The translations under genes and the position numbers were made by a program. A stretch of 12,923 nt of DNA from Flavobacteriales bacterium UBA7519 (GTDB taxonomy: Bacteria; Bacteroidota; Bacteroidia; Flavobacteriales; Weeksellaceae), in the NCBI GenBank assembly GCA_002476905.1, contig DLND01000053.1:1-12923 (forward strand), read 5' to 3'. How positions within the stretch are numbered: position 1 is the first letter of the stretch; every line of letters begins with the position of its first letter. Below the pieces are notes generated by a model. The model was not told the origin of the DNA and made no database searches. It saw only the letters and a program-made list of their open reading frames with translations. Of this stretch, positions 5,198 to 12,300 are shown piece after piece.

Positions 5198-7522
5198 ATG
5201 AAGTTCCAAGCCTTTTACGACAGCCCATTCATTCTTAATTTTTCTTTCGAAAAATTGATTCAAAAAATGGAAGCAGAAGCTTCTGATAACCCAGAATATG
5301 CGCTGTCACATCAGAGGATTTTGGAAAAGACGAAAGAGTTTCCAGAACTTAGAAATGGCATCAAGAATCTTGATTTCTTCAAGAAAAATGAAACATTGAT
5401 GAAAGAACTTTTGAGAGACCTTTTCCCACCAATGTTGACAGGAAACGAAATCAAAGCTATTGGTTTTCCTTTTTATAATTTCTTTTTCAATCCTACGCAG
5501 CGTTTTCAGACTATTCTTAAAAATGCTGGCGAAAACTTTGATATGTTCATCAAAGGTCTTGACCCGCATCGCTTTTATGTGATGAGCTGTTGCATTATTC
5601 TGAGAAATTTTTATAATGTTCCGCTCAATTTTTCGATGCCTTTTATTTTTGATATTCCGAATGAAGAAGGTATTGTGAATCATTATCGCTTTCTGAATAA
5701 TATTGATTTCATCGATGTTAATCCATTGGAGAATTTCAAAAGATTGACAGAAGAAGAGATTGCAGAATTACTGGATAATTTTGAGGATTACGAACTTTGG
5801 AAAGAAAAATTCCCCTCAAAAAGTTGGGAACTGAAAGGTTTTGCTGTGGTTAATTTCTTTGATGCAACGACCGAAATTGCTGTTTCTAATCTCAAAACTA
5901 AGCTTATTAATCTTGAAGATGATGAAAACCTAAAACCAGAATTGAACAAAATCTTCCGTTCGATTTTTCAGGTTCCTGATTTGGAATTAGGATATACGTC
6001 AATCAACCACGGAGAAAATAAATTTGTGAAAACGCCTGTCAATAGTGTGATTGATAGTTTTATTCTCTCAGGATTCAACCATTCTAAAAATGAATTGCTT
6101 TGCGAAAAGAATTTCAATGCGTTGGTAGAATCCAGAAAATATTTCAGCATTTCCGATTTTGAAAAGATTTACAAAGAGTTTCCGGACAGTGATTTTGCAA
6201 AACAATTTTACGACGCTGGAATCAAAAGCGCGATTTTCGCTCCAATTATAAAGAATAAAAAAGTTCTCGGAATTATCGAGCTTGTTTCCAGAAAAAAAAT
6301 GCTGAACAGCATCAATGCTCAAAAAATGGAAATCGTAATGCCTTATCTGGAAGATACGATGGACAGACTTTATGATGGAATCGAAACAAGAATCCAAGCA
6401 ATTATCCAAAGAGAATATACATCGATACATCCCAGTGTTTATTGGAAATTCCGACAAGAAGCGGAACGCCATATCGGTTTTTACAGAGAAGAATTTGATT
6501 TGCCTTACCGAGAAATCACTTTCGAAAATCTGACACCACTTTTTGGACAAACAGATATCAGAAACTCTTCGGTTTCCAGAAATTTGGCCATTAAAAAAGA
6601 TTTGGAAATCAATCTGATGCTGATTTCTGATGTTTTCAAAAATGTGAGTTCTGACAATGATTTGGAATCAATTAATCTAAAACTGATTCATTTTCAGGAA
6701 TTGTTGGCTAAAGATTTAAAAGCAGATACAGAAAGCCAGGTTCAGAATTTTATTCATCAGGAAGTTCATCCTTTGTTGGAATCAATCAAGCTTCAGAATG
6801 TGAATTATAATCAGGTAGTTACAGATTATCATAAGCAATTAGATTCTAAAACTGAATTGGTTTACAATTTCAGAAAGAAATTTGATGATAGTTTATCTTC
6901 CATCAACAAAACCTTAGCAGACATTCTGGATAAGCGTCAGGAAGAGCAACAGCGCAGATTTCCGTTTTATTACGAGCGTTTCAAAACCGATGGCGTAGAG
7001 CATAATATATATATTGGTTCATCGATTGAACCAGATTTGACTTATGACCCGATTTTCTTGAAAAACCTACGTTTGTGGCAGTTACGTGTGATTTGTGAAA
7101 CCGAATTAAAGTATAATAACTACAGAGAAACGCTGGATTATTCTTTGGATGTTTCGTCTTTGATTTTGGTTTACAGTACGCCGATTAGTATTAGATTCAG
7201 AATGGATGAGAAACGTTTTGATGTGGACGGAAGCTATAATGCGCGCTACGAAATGATTAAAAAACGTATCGATAAATCTCTGGTCAAAAATTCGGATGAA
7301 CGCATTACGCAACCTGGAAAAATCAGCATTATCTATTCTCAGGAAAGAGAGCGTGAAGAATATTTGATATTGATAAAAATCCTTCAAGACCAAAATGTAC
7401 TTTCAACAATAGAAGAATTGGAAGTTGAAGATTTACAAGGAATTAATGGACTCAGAGCTTTGCGCGTTGCGGTTAATTATGATGCGAAGAATGTGGAATA
7501 TGATTTTGTGGAAGAAATCTAA
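5198..7522 (+). CDS. Large GAF-domain-containing cytoplasmic protein, function unknown
   Basis: The 774-residue protein has no signal peptide or membrane segment. Residues about 245-400 look like a GAF sensor domain: a helix-strand pattern ending in AIFAPIIKNKKVLGIIELVS (345-364), which matches the typical central GAF strands. The N-terminal 240 residues are a Phe/Asn-rich unknown region. Residues about 460-590 are mainly helical with coiled-coil character and contain an EVHPLL segment. The C-terminal 180 residues form an alpha/beta region I do not recognise. There is no His kinase, GGDEF, EAL, PP2C or DNA-binding output domain, so any signal output is unclear. I recall long GAF proteins of this kind as conserved in flavobacteria. 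It appears monocistronic, divergent from rlmN and convergent with the small gene at 7537, with only 14 bases between stops and no hairpin terminator. The start chosen is ATG 5198, because the in-frame TTG at 5180 lies in the promoter box. Confidence 0.85.
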   Translation: MKFQAFYDSPFILNFSFEKLIQKMEAEASDNPEYALSHQRILEKTKEFPELRNGIKNLDFFKKNETLMKELLRDLFPPMLTGNEIKAIGFPFYNFFFNPTQRFQTILKNAGENFDMFIKGLDPHRFYVMSCCIILRNFYNVPLNFSMPFIFDIPNEEGIVNHYRFLNNIDFIDVNPLENFKRLTEEEIAELLDNFEDYELWKEKFPSKSWELKGFAVVNFFDATTEIAVSNLKTKLINLEDDENLKPELNKIFRSIFQVPDLELGYTSINHGENKFVKTPVNSVIDSFILSGFNHSKNELLCEKNFNALVESRKYFSISDFEKIYKEFPDSDFAKQFYDAGIKSAIFAPIIKNKKVLGIIELVSRKKMLNSINAQKMEIVMPYLEDTMDRLYDGIETRIQAIIQREYTSIHPSVYWKFRQEAERHIGFYREEFDLPYREITFENLTPLFGQTDIRNSSVSRNLAIKKDLEINLMLISDVFKNVSSDNDLESINLKLIHFQELLAKDLKADTESQVQNFIHQEVHPLLESIKLQNVNYNQVVTDYHKQLDSKTELVYNFRKKFDDSLSSINKTLADILDKRQEEQQRRFPFYYERFKTDGVEHNIYIGSSIEPDLTYDPIFLKNLRLWQLRVICETELKYNNYRETLDYSLDVSSLILVYSTPISIRFRMDEKRFDVDGSYNARYEMIKKRIDKSLVKNSDERITQPGKISIIYSQEREREEYLILIKILQDQNVLSTIEELEVEDLQGINGLRALRVAVNYDAKNVEYDFVEEI

Positions 7523-7536
7523 AATTTCATTCTTAA

Positions 7537-7941
7537 TTAATCAAATAAGTTTTGTAAGATGCTTATAACAACTCTTTTTACTCTAGGAGAATTATCTTTC
7601 ATCTGATATTCTGAAATTTTTTTTGCAATAACTTCTAAATTAGGATTATCGATCATTTTTGGATTGATTTCTCTCATAATTAGCGATTGATTTAATCTTT
7701 CTCCTTTTGTTGTACAGAAATTTATAGCATCAAGAGCAACCAGACTTAATGGACGACCAGAGTTAAGCCATTTTTCGGCAGTGTTCCAATTGAATTTTGA
7801 TATTCCAGCGAGATGTCCCCAGCTCAGAGATATATTTTCAGTTCTTGAAATATTATCTTGGATCCATTGTAGGCATTTGTCAGATTGAAGATAATTTAAG
7901 CCTTGTAAGTATTCATTAATATATTTATTTTCAATCGTCAA
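7537..7941 (-). CDS. Hypothetical small soluble protein, probably 5'-truncated or with an unusual start
   Basis: The frame encodes 134 residues from a TTG at 7941. I do not recognise the family. It is soluble and mostly helical, with a Trp-rich patch (ISLSWGHLAGISKFNW, about 37-52) followed by AEKWL and GRPLSLVALDAI (62-73). That spacing suggests an alpha-solenoid (HEAT-like) unit. No catalytic motif or signal peptide is visible. The frame does not stop at 7941: it stays open for 29 more codons up to a TAA at 8029-8031, and beyond that lies an in-frame ATG at 8043. The natural gene may therefore be longer, with the 5' end lost to a nonsense change, or translation may begin at a non-ATG codon. 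It lies immediately downstream of the HD-PycTM gene on the same strand, so co-transcription and a linked role are possible but unproven. Confidence 0.6.
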   Translation of the reverse strand: MTIENKYINEYLQGLNYLQSDKCLQWIQDNISRTENISLSWGHLAGISKFNWNTAEKWLNSGRPLSLVALDAINFCTTKGERLNQSLIMREINPKMIDNPNLEVIAKKISEYQMKDNSPRVKRVVISILQNLFD

Positions 7942-8043
7942 AAGCTCTTTTGTAATAATTTCAAATGCATCATTGATAGTTTTCGTTTTACAAATTTCTT
8001 CAGCTCTTAAAAGAAATAAATCAGTTTTTTAATAATCAAACAT
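7942..8043 (-). other. In-frame 5' extension of the small gene, interrupted by TAA at 8029-8031
   Basis: Read on the minus strand, an ATG at 8043 starts Met-Phe-Asp-Tyr, then TAA, then an open stretch KTDLFLLRAEEICK and onward in the same frame into the hypothetical gene. The extension contains no other ATG in frame. Its residues look like ordinary soluble coding sequence, amphipathic and helical. The ATG is 11 bases after the stop codon of the HD-PycTM gene, a normal operon spacing. This suggests a one-codon nonsense lesion or sequencing error. Against that, the octamer TATGTTTG (8037-8044) over this ATG matches the -7 promoter consensus, so the ATG may be coincidental. Confidence 0.4.
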
Positions 8044-8053
8044 AAACTGCTTT

Positions 8054-9256
8054 TTAACCCATCACATTCCAAAAAGCAGCTACAAAAGCAATCACGGAAG
8101 CGATAATTCCAACTGTGAAAACTGTGTAAGTCAGCCTCAGTAATTTGTATTTTCTGTTCAGGACAATTCCCAGATAATAAAGGTCTTTTATCATTGTATC
8201 ATAGAGGTATTGTCTGTCGGTCATCATTTCTTTCATAGCCCAAAGATATTCTTCCAAAGGCATTTTGTAAAAGTTTCCGAAGAATAGAAGATTCACTTTT
8301 TTCTCTTCGATTTCCTTCCTGGTAAACGTTCCACTAGAAACCTTTGGTCTTGTTGACATTATTGCCAGAATAATACAAGCAACACTGAACATAATCATCA
8401 TAAATGACGGAATTACAAGATGCGCATTTCTCGGCGCGTCTAGTTTTGGAATCAGTGTTGACAAGGCGATAGAAATAATGATAGCGTTGACAGAAAGTAA
8501 GATATTTGCTTTGCTATCAGCAATTTGACTCAGTTTTGTGTGGTTGTTAAGCGTGATTCTGAACATTGTTTCGATTCCTCTTTCCGGAGACTCCAGTTTT
8601 TCCAGTTTCTTTTTGTTCAGAAGTGCTTTATCTTTTTTCAGACTGCTTTTTTCTTTTTTCTTTTCCTTCATATTTTTGATGGACGAAAGTATTTTTTCAA
8701 CATTTTTTTCTTTTTCAGGCTGCCAATTTTCTTTAGCGAATTTGGTATAGAATTGATGCTTGGCAAAAAAAGTAATATTCAGTTCCGCCCATTGCAGTTT
8801 ACTGAATTTTTGATGATGAACTTCCTTGATTTCCTGTCTCAGATTCTCACAAATTCTGAGATAATCATCCGAAGCCAAATGATACAAATCCGCATCTTTT
8901 ATGATTTCTTCCAGATGATTTTTTGGTCTGTAGAACTTGTCTGTAGCGAGAATTAATTCGCCGATTTTTTGGATTCTTTCCTCACTGAATTGATTTTGTC
9001 TCAAAAAATCCTGCATCGCTTTCCTGCTTTCTTCCTCGTGATTTTCGCAGTCGCTGATGTAACCCAAATCGTGAAACCAGCCTGCCAGAATCAGATTTTC
9101 TGTGTCTTCGGGACCAACGTTTTCTTCTTTTGCAAGGATTTTTATCTTATCTACAACCTGAATCGTGTGGTCAAGATTATGATAAGTATAAGCAGAAGAT
9201 AATCTATCTTTGAATAAATTTTTAACGTAATCTTCCGAAATTTTTAAAATATCCAT
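8054..9256 (-). CDS. HD-domain hydrolase fused to a Pycsar-effector-type membrane domain (PycTM, DUF5706-like)
   Basis: The 400-residue protein has two parts. Residues about 1-190 form an HD phosphohydrolase domain with metal ligands in HNLDH (26-30), FHDLGY (61-66) and DADLYHL (121-127), resembling the predicted metal-dependent HD hydrolases near COG4339. A very Lys/Glu-rich linker (about 180-225) follows. Residues about 230-400 match the PycTM pattern: ADSKANILLSVNAIIIS (246-262), hydrophobic segments at about 252-270, 282-300 and 376-397, and a conserved-looking soluble loop between them. PycTM proteins are the membrane-damaging effectors of the cCMP/cUMP-activated Pycsar anti-phage system. 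HD fusions of this type are common on Bacteroidota chromosomes, from memory. No cyclase lies in the window, so a defence role is not shown. ATG 9256 is chosen over the in-frame TTG at 9274, which lies inside the promoter box. Inner membrane, HD side cytoplasmic. Confidence 0.88.
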   Translation of the reverse strand: MDILKISEDYVKNLFKDRLSSAYTYHNLDHTIQVVDKIKILAKEENVGPEDTENLILAGWFHDLGYISDCENHEEESRKAMQDFLRQNQFSEERIQKIGELILATDKFYRPKNHLEEIIKDADLYHLASDDYLRICENLRQEIKEVHHQKFSKLQWAELNITFFAKHQFYTKFAKENWQPEKEKNVEKILSSIKNMKEKKKEKSSLKKDKALLNKKKLEKLESPERGIETMFRITLNNHTKLSQIADSKANILLSVNAIIISIALSTLIPKLDAPRNAHLVIPSFMMIMFSVACIILAIMSTRPKVSSGTFTRKEIEEKKVNLLFFGNFYKMPLEEYLWAMKEMMTDRQYLYDTMIKDLYYLGIVLNRKYKLLRLTYTVFTVGIIASVIAFVAAFWNVMG

Positions 9257-9271
9257 AAAAGCAATTTGAAA

Positions 9272-9279
9272 CAAATTTA
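9272..9279 (-). promoter_or_regulatory. Candidate -7 box (TAAATTTG) for the HD-PycTM gene
   Basis: This exact minus-strand TAnnTTTG match lies 15 bases upstream of the ATG at 9256, giving a leader of roughly 10 bases. It covers the in-frame TTG at 9274, supporting the shorter start. A -33 element is not evident. Confidence 0.5.
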
Positions 9280-9329
9280 AGAAAGTATTTATAGCTTATT
9301 AATTTTAATTTTGTTAAATATTGTTAGAG

Positions 9330-9362
9330 TTTGATTAATTTTAGATTCTTCGATTACGTTTA
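9330..9362 (+). promoter_or_regulatory. Candidate promoter (TTTG-N21-TACGTTTA) for the phosphatase/barrel gene
   Basis: TTTG at 9330-9333 and TACGTTTA at 9355-9362 fit the Bacteroidota -33/-7 pair with a 21-base spacer; the -7 box has one mismatch (final G to A). Transcription would start near 9368, close to the ATG at 9374. An inverted repeat TGATTAA (9332-9338) / TTAATCA (9360-9366) brackets the promoter and could be an operator or chance. Confidence 0.4.
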
Positions 9363-9373
9363 ATCAGATAAAT

Positions 9374-12300
9374 ATGAGATACACTTACCAATTATATCTT
9401 TCCATCATAATTTTATTAACGACAGTTTCCTGCGCAGTTCAAAATGCTAACTACGGAAAAAATGCCAAAGATTTTGCTGAAAATCCAACGATAAAAGATA
9501 GCATCATTCACACTTTTTATCTCGTTGGCGATGCAGGAAATCTTGACCAAGATGAAGCTTTCAATAATATGAATATTCTGAAAGATTCATTGTCCAAAGC
9601 TTCGGAAAACAGCACTTTGATGTTTCTCGGCGACAATATTTATCCAGTTGGGATGCCAAAGAAAGATGATAAGAATAGAGGTTTGGCAGAGAAAAAAATG
9701 GATAACCAAATTTCATTATCTAATCAATTCAAAGGAAAAACGATTTTCATTCCCGGAAATCACGATTGGTATAACAACGGCATCAAAGGCCTGAAGCGAG
9801 AAGAAGATTATGTCATAGAAAAGTTAGGCGACAAATCTGCTTTCGCACCAAGAAACGGTTGTCCCATCGAAACCAGAAAAATCAACAAAAAACTAACTTT
9901 GATTTTGGTGGATACAGAATGGGTTTTAGCCAATTGGGACAAAAATCCTGGCATTAATGAAAAATGTGACATCAAAACCAGAGAAGATTTCTATACAGAA
10001 TTCGAAGACCAACTGAATAAAAATCAGAATAAAACAATCGTAGTTGCAACGCATCATCCTTTGATTACAAACGGTTCGCACGGCGGAAAATATTCTTGGG
10101 AGAAACAGATTTTTCCTTTAGAAAATAAATTTCCACTGCCGGTTTTAGGCTCCGTTATCAATTTGACAAGAGCAACTGGCGGAATCACGCATCAGGATAT
10201 CAGCAATCAGAATTATAAAAAATTAGCAGATCGACTGAAAACTTTGATTGGCGGACGAAAAAATGTAATTGTTGTTTCCGGTCACGATCATAATTTACAA
10301 TATATTGAGCAAGGCGACATCAGACAAATCGTGAGCGGAGCTGGTTCTAAAACAGAATCTGCAAAAGCAGTTGGAGCTAATGACTTTTCATTCGGGAAAA
10401 ATGGTTATGCTGAACTGAAAATTTCAAATTCTGGAAATGCAGAAGTGAGTTTTTACAACCTTAATCCTAAAAAATCGGAGTTGCTTTTCAGGAAAACGGT
10501 TTTGGAAAACGAACAGAAAATCGCAAGAGATTATCCTAGTCAATTTCCTCAAAATAAAGAAGCTTCGATTTACGATTCTACAATGACGAAGAAAAGCAAA
10601 TTTTACGAGTTTCTTTGGGGAAAACATTACCGCGAATATTATTCGAAAAAAATCAATGCAAAAAATCTGGAATTAGATACATTATTTGGTGGTGTTAAAC
10701 CTGATAGAGCAGGAGGCGGACATCAAACCAAATCGCTTCGTCTGGAAACCAAATCAGGAAATGAGTATGTAATCAGAGCACTCAAAAAAAGTGGTGTTAG
10801 ATTTTTGCAGGCTGTTGCGTTCAAAAATCAATATGTAGTAGATGATTTTGATGGAAGTTATGCAGACAAATTTTTGCTTGATTTTTATACAACTTCTCAT
10901 CCTTACACACCTTTGGCAATTGGTGAAATGTCAGATAAATTGGGAATTCGTCATACAACACCTGAACTTTTTTACATTCCGAAACAGAAGACTTTGAAAA
11001 ATTTCAATGAGACTTTTGGTGACGAATTGTATTATCTCGAAGACAGACCAATGGAAACTGAAGAAAATCCAAATAAAGTTATCGGAACTGATGAAGTCAT
11101 CCTGAATCTTGCCAAAGATGAAAAGTATAAAATGGATGAAAAAGCTTGGATAAAAGCACGTTTGTTCGATATGTTGATTGGCGATTGGGACAGACATCAC
11201 GACCAATGGAAATTCGAAGCTAAAAAAGAAAACGGAGATGTGATTTACAGCCCGATTCCGAAAGACAGAGACCAAGCATTTTCAAAATATGATGGATTGA
11301 TTTTGTCTTTGGTAATGAGAATTCCTGATTTGAGACATATGCAAGGATTTGATAATAAAATCAGAGATATTAAATGGTTCAATCGCGAACCTTATCCTTT
11401 GGATCTAGCTTTTACAAAAAATTCTAGTGAAAAAGATTGGTTGGAAGTTGCCGATTTTATTCAAAATAATTTAACTGAAAATGATATCAGAAAAGCATTT
11501 GAAAATTTGCCGAAAGAAACTCAGGATAAAGTTTCCGAAGATTTGATTCAGAAATTGTTGATTCGTAAAGGTGATTTGAAAAAATATGCTTCGGATTATT
11601 TTAGATTCTTGGAAAGAAAAGTGATGCTGACAGGAACGGATAAAAAGGATAAAATTATTGTCACAAGATTGCCAAACAACGAAACCGAAATCAAAATCTA
11701 TCGTTTGAAAAAATCAGGTGAAGAATTGGAATCTTCCAAAATTTATTCAGGAAAAGAAACCAAAGAAATCTGGATTTATGCGCTTTCTGATGATGACGAA
11801 TTTGTTGTGGAAGGAAAACCAAAATCGAGTATCAAAGTTAGATTATTAGGCGGTTTGGATGAAGATAAATACACAGTTTCCAATGCTAAAAACTTGAGAA
11901 TCTATGATTACAAAAGCAAGAAAAATAACTTTGAAAATAAAGGAAAAGCTAATGTAACTTTAACCGACGATTACGATATCAATCAATATAATTACAAAAA
12001 ACCGAAATATAACAGCACTTTGGTAATGCCAAATTTGGGTTTCAATCCTGATGATGCGCTTTCTTTTGGAGTTGTCGGAACTTATATTGTGAACAATTTT
12101 GTGCAAAATCCTTTTTCTCAAAAACATCAGTTAAAAGCCAATTATTTTACAGGAACCAAAGGTTACGAGTTGGCTTACCAAGGCATTTTTCCGCAGTTGA
12201 CAGGCGGATGGTTCTATGGTTTGGATGCAAGAATTACGAGTTCGCATTACATCAGAAATTTCTACGGAATAGGGAACGAAACTGTTAATTTGAATGAAGA

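Noticed and set aside
6068..6550. Minus-strand open frame of 160 codons inside the GAF gene
   Set aside because: Antisense to a long well-formed coding region, with no promoter box or domain; a reading-frame shadow.
8525..8956. Phe-rich plus-strand frame opposite the HD-PycTM linker
   Set aside because: The poly-Phe tracts are simply the reverse of the Lys/Glu-rich linker codons.
9257..9274. TTG start that would lengthen the HD-PycTM protein by six residues
   Set aside because: The TTG lies inside an exact -7 promoter box; ATG 9256 is the better start.
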